Below the pieces are notes generated by a model. That model had not been told where the DNA came from. It worked only from the letters and a program-made list of their open reading frames with translations, and did no database searches. This document shows, one piece after another, positions 1 through 7,611 of a DNA stretch of 42,788 nucleotides. The DNA lies in the IMG/VR virus record IMGVR_UViG_3300025728_000362, positions 1 through 42,788 of that record; one strand, given 5' to 3'. How positions within the stretch are numbered: position 1 is the stretch's first letter; each line of letters starts with the position of its first letter. The position numbers and the translations under genes are program-made. Origin of the DNA: a virus.

Positions 1-1164
1 TTAGCTGTCAGTCGTTCCCTCCGAAATTTGCGAGTGGGACAGATTTGGGACAGAAACCCCAAAAATAGCGTCTATCTGCTTCGCATGTTCAGTTAAATGG
101 TTTGGGGCTAAATGCGCATATCTTCGTACCATTTCTATCGATTCCCAACCGCCCATTTCTTGAAGAACCGACAGCGGGACACCAGCCTGAATAAGCCAGC
201 TTGCCCATGTATGTCTCAGGTCGTGAAAACGAAAGTTTTCGATTCCGGCGCGTTTTAATGCCAATCGCCATGCTGTATTCGAATCGACACGCAATTTTCT
301 AACCGCAGCAGTCGCTGACCCGTCAGAACGTTTACTTGCCGTAGTGTGAACAAAAACCCATTTTTGATGATTGCCAATCTGTTCACGTAACACTTTGCAG
401 GCGGTATCATTCAAGGCTACGCCAATAGCTTTGCCTGATTTACTTTCTTCCGGGTGTATCCATGCGACCTTGCGTTGCATGTCAATCTGTTGCCATTCCA
501 GATTAACGATGTTGGATCTGCGCAGGCCCGTAACCAGAGCAAAAATCACCGTCGACTTTAAAGGTTCAGGACATTCATTGACCAGGCGCTGCGCTTCATT
601 TGGTTCGAGCCATCTGACGCGCTTATTTTTTGCCTGCGGCACTTTTATCACTGGCGCTTTTTCTAGCCACTTCCAATCTCGCTCTGCCGCGCGCAATAGC
701 GACTTCATCAGGGCAAGGTGTTTTGCCTTAGTCGCCGTACTGACGGCCTGACGCTCATGTTTTGGTGCCTCGATCCCTTTCTTCGCCAATGACTGTGAAT
801 GCAGTCTATGGTTCTCCGCCGCCCGGCGGTTAACCATTTTACTGATCGCCGTGTAAATTTTGGCTTCAGTAATATCCTTTAATTTCACTCCTTCAAAATG
901 CATCAGCCAGAATCCCATCCGGCTTTTGTCATCATCCAAAGATTTTTTCTCAGCCCGCTCTTCTAACCACCTCAAGCAAGCCTCTTCGAAACTCACATCT
1001 GGAAAATCACCAAGGCGATCTATTCGCCATAGTTCTGATTTTCGTTTGTCATGGAGTTCCTGTGCTTCCCTCTTGTTCTCTGTTCCAAGAGACTCTTTAA
1101 GTCTTTGCCCACCCGGGAGCGAGAAACTCGCGTACCAGATTTTACCTCTACGGAAGATAGACAT
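1..1164 (-). CDS. int: Tyrosine-recombinase integrase
   Basis: Site-specific recombinase of 387 residues that would integrate and excise the prophage. The N-terminal 60 residues resemble an arm-binding domain, residues about 60-170 a core-binding SAM-like domain, and 185-360 the catalytic domain. Visible catalytic residues are Arg215 (TGLRRSN), a Lys at 242 or 245, His314 and Arg317 (HDLRH), Trp340 in the second His position (GGWES) and the nucleophile Tyr349 (RRYAHL). Trp in place of the second His is common in the family. The ATG at 1164 has an upstream AGAGGA. The start lies inside the preceding excisionase-like gene, so the two are translated from one transcript. The attachment site should lie just beyond base 1. 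Confidence 0.95.
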   Translation of the reverse strand: MSIFRRGKIWYASFSLPGGQRLKESLGTENKREAQELHDKRKSELWRIDRLGDFPDVSFEEACLRWLEERAEKKSLDDDKSRMGFWLMHFEGVKLKDITEAKIYTAISKMVNRRAAENHRLHSQSLAKKGIEAPKHERQAVSTATKAKHLALMKSLLRAAERDWKWLEKAPVIKVPQAKNKRVRWLEPNEAQRLVNECPEPLKSTVIFALVTGLRRSNIVNLEWQQIDMQRKVAWIHPEESKSGKAIGVALNDTACKVLREQIGNHQKWVFVHTTASKRSDGSATAAVRKLRVDSNTAWRLALKRAGIENFRFHDLRHTWASWLIQAGVPLSVLQEMGGWESIEMVRRYAHLAPNHLTEHAKQIDAIFGVSVPNLSHSQISEGTTDS

Positions 1165-1388
1165 GTTTTATCCTCTAGCATGCCACCCTCGCTCACGGCG
1201 ACAGTGTGGATCGGATTGTTAAGGGCAGCAATACATGCCTGCCGAGTGATTAAGTAAGGTGACTTAGGTTTGCTGGGGTCTTTGCGTGAGGCGGCAAGTC
1301 TCCCTGTGCGTATCATTTGAGCAAGCGTGGGCCGTGAAACACCCATAAATGCGCATGCCTCCTGCATACTGAGAGGGTATTTATCCAT
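1020..1388 (-). CDS. Excisionase-like helix-turn-helix protein
   Basis: A 122-residue protein whose first 50 residues ([19 protein letters not shown]) form a MerR/excisionase-type winged helix-turn-helix. Position directly before the integrase, which it overlaps by 145 bases in another frame, suggests the directionality factor (Xis) or a regulator of int. The C-terminal half is basic and unassigned. The reading frame is open upstream to 1730, but that part lies opposite real genes. The ATG at 1388 follows a modest AGAAGAG. An alternative ATG at 1481 would add 31 plausible residues but has a poor ribosome site. The HTH is seen directly; the Xis role is inferred. Confidence 0.7.
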   Translation of the reverse strand: MDKYPLSMQEACAFMGVSRPTLAQMIRTGRLAASRKDPSKPKSPYLITRQACIAALNNPIHTVAVSEGGMLEDKTCLSSVEVKSGTRVSRSRVGKDLKSLLEQRTRGKHRNSMTNENQNYGE

Positions 1389-1492
1389 GGCATATTTCTC
1401 TTCTAATTGACCGTTAAGCACGTCGATCGCCCATGGAAAATAGACCAGTCGAAAGACCGGAGTTATGGGTGTCCGTGCCATCAGATTTGGGG

Positions 1493-1648
1493 TTATGAAG
1501 GTTCGCTGAGAGCTTTTAGGCTGGAGATAACAGCATCGGCATGCTCGCGCGCCTCTTTGTATTCGCCGGTATTCTGTTCGCCGAACGGTGACGCGGCGTT
1601 GAGATAGCCGCGGTAGGCCTCGAGCCAGATTTGTTGAAGTTCGTTCAC
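1493..1648 (-). CDS. Small acidic phage protein, GTG start
   Basis: A 51-residue protein of unknown function beginning VNELQQIWLEAYRGY, with high predicted helix content. The GTG start at 1648 overlaps the stop codon of the upstream cytosine methyltransferase gene in GTGA, and a strong GGAGGTGG lies at good spacing before it. This is why the GTG is preferred over an ATG further upstream. The tight coupling suggests expression together with the methyltransferase. No domain is recognised. Confidence 0.6.
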   Translation of the reverse strand: MNELQQIWLEAYRGYLNAASPFGEQNTGEYKEAREHADAVISSLKALSEPS

Positions 1649-3747
1649 GCTGCCACCTCCTTGGTACCCGCGCACATTTCAGGAAGGTTTGCCCGGACCA
1701 GCGCTTCAGCAAACGGCGGCGGTACTGCATTGCCGCAGCGCGCTACCTGTTTATCCTTGGCGTATTTCGTGCCGCGATAATCCTGATCGATGATGTACCA
1801 GCTTGGGAAGCCCTGCGCGGCATATAGCTCATGCGGTTGCAGCATGCGCATGCCGATATCCACGATTTGATAATCGACGCCTTCTACGGTGACCAGGCCA
1901 AAGCGGTCGTTGGTGGTCACCGTGTGTAGCGACTCATCAAGGCCGACGCCCTGTTTTTCGTTACCGTAATACTTGAGCAGGAAGGCGCGCACCTCGCCTA
2001 TATGCAGGCCGCCGGCGGTAATAGTTGGCGCTGGCTCAGTGACTGGCTGACCGTCTTTGCACGTTCCGCGCAGCTTGATAAGGTTGGAAGTAACCAACGC
2101 ATGATGATCGGTGGTAGTGACGGTGTGCGCCGGTGCATCCATGGCCGCGCCAGCGCCGGTGTAGTTCCCGCCGAAGTGCTTAGCGAGGAACGCCGTGCAT
2201 AACCGGCTTTTCCCGCCACCGCCAGCCGTGATAGTGCCGTTTGGCTCATCAACAGCATGGCCAACACTTTTACCGAACTCGCGGGCCATCACAGGCGCAA
2301 CCAAGAGGTGCTCAACTTTGCTGGTTACGGTGGTCAGCGGCTTGCATGCGTCATAAGCCATACGGTCGCCGCCAAATCCTGTCTGGCCGATGCGGGCAAT
2401 AACTGGCGCTACTACAGCAAATTTGTTGCCGCCGGCTGTCACCGTGCCAACAGGCTTTTCAATATCCAGCGCGCGAGGTGCCTGTCCCTCACGTTCGCCG
2501 TATCCCATCTGTACTAGGGTTGGGGTGATTAACGCAGAATGTGATTCCTTCATCACCGTATGAAGTGGGACGTCAGCAGCTCGCGGTTTGCCCTGATACT
2601 CCGAGCCGCCAGCACCAGCAATGAAAGGTGACAGTGTTGCTTCAACCATCCCCAATGCATGCCCATTTCCGCCCGGTCTCTCCGACGTGCCAGCCGTGAT
2701 CGTTGGCAATGGTTCATCACATTCCTGCCCCGTCGCGCCGGTGCGGAACTTGGTGATGTGCGGTGTAACCACTGCGTAACCGTGTTTCTTGGTGATGGTC
2801 TGTAGTGGCTCGTCTAGCGGCTGGCCACGGAAGCAGTCATAGGACGTCTTGCTGCTGGTGTGGTTGCACTTCACGATGAACGGCGTGGCGTTGTCGATCA
2901 CGAAGCGCTGAATGCCCCGCGCGATGCGCTTGAGAGTATTCTCTGCCAGCGGGCGCTTACGTTCGAAAATGCTCGGGCATGGGATTGACCAGTCGATGCA
3001 TTGAGCGGCTGTGCGCCACGGCGCTAACTTGCCACTTTGGACGTCCAGCGATTTCGGATCCGCGTGGCTTGCTTCCGGCCACACAACTGGCGCGCCATCG
3101 CAACGCATAACCATGAAGAAACGGCGACGGATGGTCGGGGCGCCGTAATCGCATGCGCGCAGTTCGCGGTGCTCCACGACGTAGCCCAAGCCAGCAACAA
3201 GACGGCTCGCCTCATCACTATCGGTGCTGATCCCTAGCACTTCGCAGCACTCTTCTAAAGCAGGGTGGCCTGCTTCGACGCCAGTGGTTAGCATTGCGAT
3301 GAACGCAGCAAAAGTTTCGCCAGCACGGGATCGGTCAGGGTGATTCATGCCATTTTCGTCTGTAAGTAGCGGCCCCCACGTTTTAAACTCTTCTACGTTT
3401 TCCAGCATCATGACGCGTGGACCCTTAGCCAACGCCCAGCGAATAACAACCCATGCCAGACCGCGAATTTCCTTCTTAACCGGGGCGCTGCCTTTGGCTT
3501 TACTGAAATGGCGGCAATCAGGACTGAACCAAGCCAAGCCAACTGGGCGGCCTGCGGTCGCTGCAACTGGGTCAACATCGAACACTGATTCGCAGTAATG
3601 CAGCGTTTCAGGGTGATTGGTGCTGTGCATCGCAATCGCGTTTTCGTCGTGATTAATCGCAATATCAACACTACGGCCAATTGCCATCTCAATACCGGTA
3701 CTCGCACCGCCGCCGCCAGCAAAATTATCTACGATGATTTCTTTCAT
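1645..3747 (-). CDS. DNA cytosine-5 methyltransferase with repeat-filled recognition region
   Basis: A 700-residue C5-cytosine methyltransferase that would methylate phage and host DNA, probably against restriction. Motif I is FAGGGGAS (9-16). Motif IV carries the nucleophile as SPDC (Cys78) rather than the usual PPCQ. Motif VI is ENV (116-118) and motif VIII is in TIRRRFFMV (205-213). Motifs IX and X sit near the C-terminus (RMLQPHELYAAQGFP from 634; GNAVPPPFAEAL from 672). Between VIII and IX, about 310 residues hold nine degenerate repeats, making the enzyme far longer than the usual 330-450 residues. It overlaps the downstream small gene by 4 bases and the upstream adenine methyltransferase by 4 bases. 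No cognate restriction gene is nearby, so it is probably an orphan enzyme. Confidence 0.9.
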   Translation of the reverse strand: MKEIIVDNFAGGGGASTGIEMAIGRSVDIAINHDENAIAMHSTNHPETLHYCESVFDVDPVAATAGRPVGLAWFSPDCRHFSKAKGSAPVKKEIRGLAWVVIRWALAKGPRVMMLENVEEFKTWGPLLTDENGMNHPDRSRAGETFAAFIAMLTTGVEAGHPALEECCEVLGISTDSDEASRLVAGLGYVVEHRELRACDYGAPTIRRRFFMVMRCDGAPVVWPEASHADPKSLDVQSGKLAPWRTAAQCIDWSIPCPSIFERKRPLAENTLKRIARGIQRFVIDNATPFIVKCNHTSSKTSYDCFRGQPLDEPLQTITKKHGYAVVTPHITKFRTGATGQECDEPLPTITAGTSERPGGNGHALGMVEATLSPFIAGAGGSEYQGKPRAADVPLHTVMKESHSALITPTLVQMGYGEREGQAPRALDIEKPVGTVTAGGNKFAVVAPVIARIGQTGFGGDRMAYDACKPLTTVTSKVEHLLVAPVMAREFGKSVGHAVDEPNGTITAGGGGKSRLCTAFLAKHFGGNYTGAGAAMDAPAHTVTTTDHHALVTSNLIKLRGTCKDGQPVTEPAPTITAGGLHIGEVRAFLLKYYGNEKQGVGLDESLHTVTTNDRFGLVTVEGVDYQIVDIGMRMLQPHELYAAQGFPSWYIIDQDYRGTKYAKDKQVARCGNAVPPPFAEALVRANLPEMCAGTKEVAA
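1888..2820 (-). repeat. Nine degenerate protein repeats in the methyltransferase recognition region
   Basis: Residues about 310-620 of the cytosine methyltransferase contain nine copies of a 33-48 residue unit centred on D-x-P-x-x-T-[IV]-T. Examples are LDEPLQTIT, CDEPLPTIT, ADVPLHTV, EKPVGTVT, CKPLTTVT, VDEPNGTIT, MDAPAHTVT, VTEPAPTIT and LDESLHTVT. Roughly alternate copies continue with TAGG or with an HALVTP-like strand. The divergence between copies argues for an old, maintained domain rather than a recent slippage repeat. Confidence 0.8.
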
Positions 3748-4679
3748 GCTCGAGCTCCCATTGCGCGGGCCAGTGTGCCAGCGGTTTGAATGATTGCGGC
3801 CGTTGGCAGGCCATCCATTTTTAAACGGTTGATGTGGTGGCGCAGCTTGTTCTGTAGGTGCGCGTCAAGGCTTGTTGATTCAGCAATCTGGTCAAACAGG
3901 TGATGAACCTCAGCAGGCCAAACCTTATTAGTCGTTTCTGGAAAAATATCAGGGTCGATTTTGTGATGCTGGACTTGTCGTAGTGTGCTGGACTGTACAG
4001 CCTGATAATGGCCGGATAGCGCCTTGACCAACGAAATGCGAGAGTTTGGCAGGGGGCGAGAGCTTGCTGGTATCAGCTCCACGTCAGGGAAGGGGCATTC
4101 GTTGCCCCAGTGGTGCCAGCCCGGCGCATCGCCGCGGCTGAACAGCTCAATCCGGGCCACGTCACCATACAGTTGCTCAAGCCGAAAACGCACCTCAGCA
4201 GGTTTTTCGCTATGTTCGCTGAGGGGAGAGTAAAAGGCTTGCTTGACGCTGGCGCTGGCCCGCTTCAAGCCGGTACCGCGCACGGCGATCAGCATGTCTT
4301 CGCTATTGGCGCGCGTATAGTTCCCGCCGTTCATGCGCGTTTGGGTATTCAGCAGCTCGAGTAAGTCATAAAAATCTTCCACCTGTCCGGCGGCCAGCGC
4401 TTTGTTGATATGTTGCTCGGCCAACTGATTCAGCTTCACCCAAGTGAAGCCCTTCATTGTGCGGACCTGAAAGCCCCATGCTTCAGCGAGCTTTACCGCC
4501 TCGGCGTTGTGAGTGCCGGTGTACCACATTGCCAGCACGGCATTTTCGGCAGCGATGGACCAGACAGGCAGCCGCATTAAGTCGGTTAAAGTCATGGTGC
4601 TGTAATGATTTCCCGCCGCGCCGTTGCTGATCACGTTGTCATAGCGCCACGGCGGGTCTGCATAAATGAGTTGATACAT
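3744..4679 (-). CDS. MT-A70-family adenine-N6 DNA methyltransferase
   Basis: A 311-residue methyltransferase. The catalytic DPPW motif is at residues 8-11 (IYADPPWRYDN), typical of MT-A70-type phage enzymes that modify adenine-N6. A second family block is at AWGFQVRTMKGFTWVK (about residues 75-90). The C-terminal third shows no recognisable domain and may contact DNA. The ATG at 4679 overlaps the upstream stop in TGATG, so it is preferred over a TTG at 4697. It ends 4 bases into the cytosine methyltransferase gene, so two different base modifications are co-expressed from the left operon. Anti-restriction is the likely role; specificity cannot be read from sequence. Confidence 0.85.
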   Translation of the reverse strand: MYQLIYADPPWRYDNVISNGAAGNHYSTMTLTDLMRLPVWSIAAENAVLAMWYTGTHNAEAVKLAEAWGFQVRTMKGFTWVKLNQLAEQHINKALAAGQVEDFYDLLELLNTQTRMNGGNYTRANSEDMLIAVRGTGLKRASASVKQAFYSPLSEHSEKPAEVRFRLEQLYGDVARIELFSRGDAPGWHHWGNECPFPDVELIPASSRPLPNSRISLVKALSGHYQAVQSSTLRQVQHHKIDPDIFPETTNKVWPAEVHHLFDQIAESTSLDAHLQNKLRHHINRLKMDGLPTAAIIQTAGTLARAMGARA

Positions 4680-4918
4680 CAGGCCGGTACCCCGCAAATT
4701 TTCGATAGTGAGCGATGGTGATTCATGACCGTGGCGACGTATGACGCCTTACGGTTCATCACCTCAATTGAAATGATTTGGTGATCGACTTCCACGCGAT
4801 AGGTTTCGCTGTTCTTGCGCCGGGCATATTCACCATATTTTTGCTGGTGGCAGCGTAAAGCTGCCTCCGCTGCGCGCCGTTCAGCTGGCGTCGGCTGGCC
4901 GCGAATGATGTGTCGCAT
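4679..4918 (-). CDS. Small basic phage protein of unknown function
   Basis: A 79-residue, His- and Arg-rich protein. It starts at an ATG with a good GGAGAAAG upstream and ends in TGATG overlap with the adenine methyltransferase, so the two are translationally coupled. The N-terminal half (TPAERRAAEAALRCHQQKYG) is probably helical. No domain is recognised and no function is claimed. Confidence 0.65.
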   Translation of the reverse strand: MRHIIRGQPTPAERRAAEAALRCHQQKYGEYARRKNSETYRVEVDHQIISIEVMNRKASYVATVMNHHRSLSKICGVPA

Positions 4919-4933
4919 GACTTTCTCCGGGCG

Positions 4934-4960
4934 AAAAAAAAGGCCACCGATTGGTGACCT
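4934..4960 (-). terminator. Intrinsic terminator
   Basis: On the minus strand, stem AGGTCACC / GGTGGCCT (one G-T pair) with loop AATC is followed by eight T. It follows the zinc-ribbon gene (stop at 4993) and precedes the methyltransferase genes, so methyltransferase expression from PL would need readthrough. Confidence 0.8.
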
Positions 4961-4992
4961 GATTTGTAAAAAGATTTTTAGAATGCTTATTT

Positions 4993-5193
4993 CTAAGTCA
5001 TCCAGCCATATCCATCTTTACCCTCTTCGAACATCCATTTCTGCCCACATTCTGTGCAAATGTAAAAGCTGTCATCAGTCCCTCGCCCACGGTATCTACC
5101 GCTTACGGCTGGCCTACTCGTATCAATCTTCATGCAGGGTAAAGGTGCCGCTTTTCGTCCGCGCGGCTGTTTCTCACACACTTCGCATGTCAT
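4993..5193 (-). CDS. Small zinc-ribbon-like protein
   Basis: A 66-residue protein with two Cys pairs, CEVC near the N-terminus and CTEC near residue 50, a pattern fitting a small zinc ribbon. The ATG at 5193 has AAGGA about ten bases upstream. It is followed by an intrinsic terminator. The cysteine pattern is seen directly; zinc binding is inferred and the biological role is unknown. Confidence 0.6.
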   Translation of the reverse strand: MTCEVCEKQPRGRKAAPLPCMKIDTSRPAVSGRYRGRGTDDSFYICTECGQKWMFEEGKDGYGWMT

Positions 5194-5333
5194 AAGTCAG
5201 ATGTCCTTATTTAGATTTTCGGGTTTTGACTTATTCAGATTAGCCTTCATTCTTTCAATAGTGAATGGCTGGAAAGAAAAGGATTTCAATTCAATGATAT
5301 ATGTTTTATTTCAGTGCGCGACTGATTAATGTT

Positions 5334-5351
5334 TGCGTGACATGTCACGCA
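5334..5351. other. Perfect 18-bp palindrome
   Basis: TGCGTGACATGTCACGCA is a perfect inverted repeat over the 3' end of the gene ending at 5345. It has no T-tract, so it is not a normal terminator. It lies upstream of the zinc-ribbon gene on the minus strand and could be a protein-binding site for that gene's promoter region. The 150 AT-rich bases between 5194 and 5344 hold no other gene. Confidence 0.5.
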
Positions 5352-5689
5352 GTAAGTTTCGTTTCATGCCAACCGCGCGTCTGCCAGCACGCACCCTCGC
5401 CGACGAATGCGCAGCCCTGTTTATCGCCGGGCAGCGCGTCGCCGCACTTCTTACAGGTTCGCTTGGACTGCTCTTCGAGCTGAGCCTTTAGCTCGGCGTT
5501 GTCTTTGCGGATCAACATGGTGATGTACTCGTCCATGTCGTATGGCTCGCGCGCCGGGCGGCGCAGTGCGCAGTTCTCGCGAAGCATATCGACTTCTTGT
5601 CGGTCGAGCGCCACCTCGACCTTTTGCACCCCGGCGTCACTCTGGCGCGCCCGCTGCGCGGCTTTGCGCTCTGCTGCTGATTTAGCCAT
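5345..5689 (-). CDS. Phage protein with coiled-coil and C-terminal CxxC
   Basis: A 114-residue protein of unknown function starting MAKSAAERKAAQRARQ, a strongly basic helical N-terminus. It continues with a charged helix (residues about 60-75) and a CKKCGD cysteine pair near residue 82. The ATG at 5689 has AAAGGA upstream at slightly long spacing. ATGs further upstream (5725, 5749) lie over the preceding terminator and are less likely. The basic N-terminus suggests nucleic-acid contact, but this is inference only. Confidence 0.6.
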   Translation of the reverse strand: MAKSAAERKAAQRARQSDAGVQKVEVALDRQEVDMLRENCALRRPAREPYDMDEYITMLIRKDNAELKAQLEEQSKRTCKKCGDALPGDKQGCAFVGEGACWQTRGWHETKLTA

Positions 5690-5746
5690 ATCAATTGGTA
5701 TCCTTTCTTTTCCAGTTAATGGCATTACGTATCGTTTTACATAGAA

Positions 5747-5772
5747 CAAAAAAGGCCGCCTATTGGCAGCCT
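5747..5772 (-). terminator. Intrinsic terminator
   Basis: Minus-strand stem AGGCTGCC / GGCGGCCT (one G-T pair), loop AATA, followed by a run of T. It ends the two-gene stretch 6294-5801. Its design closely resembles the terminator at 4934-4960, with a shared stem start and loop. Confidence 0.8.
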
Positions 5773-5800
5773 AATTTGTTTCATACTTGATGTTATATAT

Positions 5801-6070
5801 TCAGAATGGAGCTGGATTAAATTTTAATATTGCCGCAATAATCTCGATATCTGAGGGTTTTTGTTTATGCCAGGCAATATTATAAGTTGCGCCATCATGA
5901 ACGAATCTCTCAACAGTAAAGTCAAAAAAGCCTTCGGAACGATAGCTGAGCATGCCATTGTTGACGCTGTGATACTCAGGCTTAGATACTGCCTTTACAT
6001 AACCACTGTCATTGTCAAAGTGCCTTTTATCTCCATTATATCCAACACCAAAAAGCATATAATCTGCCAT
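5801..6070 (-). CDS. Hypothetical protein (89 residues)
   Basis: Starts MADYMLFGVGYNGDKRHF, with GGAG eight bases before the ATG. It is soluble, aromatic-rich and predicted mixed alpha/beta. It lies 11 bases after the small secreted-like gene and just before an intrinsic terminator, so the two may form a unit. Base composition is more AT-rich than the flanking recombination genes, which suggests recent acquisition. No family is recognised. Confidence 0.6.
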   Translation of the reverse strand: MADYMLFGVGYNGDKRHFDNDSGYVKAVSKPEYHSVNNGMLSYRSEGFFDFTVERFVHDGATYNIAWHKQKPSDIEIIAAILKFNPAPF

Positions 6071-6081
6071 GAAATCTCCAT

Positions 6082-6294
6082 TTATTGTTTAGGTTGTTCA
6101 ACTTCCATTTCTTTCCCTGTCTGCTTCGATACGCATGTATAGGAAAAAACAGGAGACTTACCTAAGCTTGCATAATGAAACTTATTTTGCAGAGTGCCCA
6201 CTGCATTTAGGCAGGCACTCTTGTTATCGAATTCAGCTGTGGTTGTCGCCAAAGAGCCGTTTGAACTCATCAGGACCAGAAGTAAAACGTACAT
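6082..6294 (-). CDS. Small putative exported protein
   Basis: A 70-residue protein. Its first 16 residues (MYVLLLVLMSSNGSLA) look like a short signal peptide or membrane anchor. The rest is polar with Cys residues near 28 and 54 that could form a disulphide. GAGG precedes the ATG at good spacing. An exported small protein in an early operon would be a candidate superinfection or envelope factor, but that is inference. Confidence 0.55.
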   Translation of the reverse strand: MYVLLLVLMSSNGSLATTTAEFDNKSACLNAVGTLQNKFHYASLGKSPVFSYTCVSKQTGKEMEVEQPKQ

Positions 6295-6371
6295 ATATTA
6301 GCCTCATAATATCTTTTGAGACATTCTAAATCAGGACTAATAATTGTTCACTGACATTGTAGGCTTCCTTG

Positions 6372-6752
6372 TTAATTGCAAAACTCACCATCCTTAACGA
6401 CGATGCCAGCGGCTTCAAGAAGCTCTGTGACAGCTTTGCGTGACCCGCTTGCATCCATTGGCCCTAATACTGCTCGCATGACTTCCACGACATTCACTAC
6501 AGGCGAAGACTCAGCGTTATCGCGCATATTCCCCATAATTAAATGAAGTCCAGTATTCTCCGCGTCAAGCTGATTGACCTGTTTAAGCGCTGCTTCGAAC
6601 TGGTCAATTACAGTGCTGGAAAAGGCGGCAAATGCGCTTAGCTCATCTATGCAGAAATTTAGCCGGTGGCAATCAGTCAGGCGCTCGGTTAAATCCTTTA
6701 GCGCAAGTTCGAGCTTATCCCGCAGCGCCTCGATATCAGTTTTCTCAGTCAT
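6372..6752 (-). CDS. Early phage protein, coiled coil
   Basis: A 126-residue acidic protein. Residues about 5-70 form a long amphipathic helix (IEALRDKLELALKDLTERL), followed by a small C-terminal domain ending GIVVKDGEFCN. The general build resembles Ea22-type lambdoid early proteins, but I cannot assign it. The ATG at 6752 has GGTGAG five bases upstream; the ATG at 6764 has no ribosome site, so 6752 is chosen. The gap from 6295 to 6371 holds no gene. Confidence 0.6.
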   Translation of the reverse strand: MTEKTDIEALRDKLELALKDLTERLTDCHRLNFCIDELSAFAAFSSTVIDQFEAALKQVNQLDAENTGLHLIMGNMRDNAESSPVVNVVEVMRAVLGPMDASGSRKAVTELLEAAGIVVKDGEFCN

Positions 6753-6757
6753 TTTGC

Positions 6758-7045
6758 TCACCATAAAATGTAAACGACAGTGGCTTTAAAAGAGCCGCAT
6801 ACCCCTTCTTTGCTCGGGCTATACCAAGCTGTATAGCCATCGCGCGGGGTGGTGTGATACCAATTAACCTCATGTTTACCTGCCGCATATTTCTCTGCGT
6901 CATCAGGGTCAATTTCTTCCTGCTCAACCGCAGCGGCAATAACTGCCTCTTTGGAGTGCTCTCCTTTGGCCATTAATGTTTTGCTGTCGTCACTCTTCAG
7001 TAGCTGCACAACAAACGGCACGCTAACTTTGGTTGTTTCAGTCAT
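6758..7045 (-). CDS. Hypothetical protein (95 residues)
   Basis: A small soluble acidic protein starting MTETTKVSVPFVVQLLKSDD, with AGGA upstream of the ATG. It ends five bases before the start of the next gene, so the pair is co-translated. The N-terminal beta strand plus acidic helix (EEIDPDDAEKYA) and aromatic C-terminus are seen directly. No domain or function is recognised. Confidence 0.6.
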   Translation of the reverse strand: MTETTKVSVPFVVQLLKSDDSKTLMAKGEHSKEAVIAAAVEQEEIDPDDAEKYAAGKHEVNWYHTTPRDGYTAWYSPSKEGVCGSFKATVVYILW

Positions 7046-7127
7046 TGATGATTTCCTGCAAATACAGGCCGTAACGGTCTGTTCGTTATTTGAGCGAAAT
7101 TAAGTGATCGATCATCTTTTTGATGAA

Positions 7128-7388
7128 TCAGTGGGGTAACTTGATTTGGTAATCGGCACAGAAGTCGAGCACGTAGAGGCATTCAGCGGGGCTTTCGGTT
7201 TCGTTGACGACGTCGCACCCGCCAGCGTGAAGGCAGTTGCAGCTGGCGCAGCTCAGCCTATTGTCGAAACAGTGCTTTGCCATATGGAAGCCGTTGCATT
7301 GGCCGCCGCTGAACCGGTGCGGAAAATCATAAGCAGGGCAGCGGCAGGTAACCTGCCGGCCGTCCCAATACGCTTTCTCTCCGTTCAT
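7128..7388 (-). CDS. Cysteine-rich small protein
   Basis: An 86-residue protein with ten cysteines, including CRCPAYDFPH, CASCNCLHAGGC and a later LDFCADY, which suggests metal binding. The ATG overlaps the upstream gene's stop in ATGA, so it is translationally coupled. Comparable Cys/His-rich small proteins occur in lambdoid left operons, but I cannot give a family. Confidence 0.6.
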   Translation of the reverse strand: MNGEKAYWDGRQVTCRCPAYDFPHRFSGGQCNGFHMAKHCFDNRLSCASCNCLHAGGCDVVNETESPAECLYVLDFCADYQIKLPH

Positions 7389-7579
7389 GGGTCACCGCCT
7401 GATTTATTCGATTTCTGACCGAGTTCATCCCGCCGCTCCATCTCGTCGAGCGTATCGAGGTAAAGCCAGCCCAACCGCCGGACTGGCTTGCCTGCCTTCA
7501 ACCCTTCGAACTGCGCGACGGCGTACTCGACGGCCTCAGCAGCCGTTTTGCATTGGTGGTTGTCAGCGTATTTTTTCAT
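7385..7579 (-). CDS. Hypothetical protein (64 residues)
   Basis: A small basic protein starting MKKYADNHQCKTAAEAVEYA. The KTAAEAVEYAVAQFEGLKAGKPVRRLGW part looks like a helix-turn-strand domain. It overlaps the following Cys-rich gene by 4 bases and lies 32 bases after the SSB-like gene. Function unknown. Confidence 0.6.
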   Translation of the reverse strand: MKKYADNHQCKTAAEAVEYAVAQFEGLKAGKPVRRLGWLYLDTLDEMERRDELGQKSNKSGGDP

Positions 7580-7611
7580 TGCCAGCGCTTACGCCCGGAC
7601 GGGCGGGTCGG

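Noticed and set aside
1389-1730. Long N-terminal extension of the excisionase-like protein
   Set aside because: Most of it lies antisense to or overlapping the small GTG-start gene and the methyltransferase end and reads like chance sequence; only a shorter extension to 1481 remains possible.
1888-2820. DNA tandem repeat or mobile insertion inside the methyltransferase
   Set aside because: Repeats are visible only at protein level and are well diverged; the frame is intact and motifs on both sides are normal.
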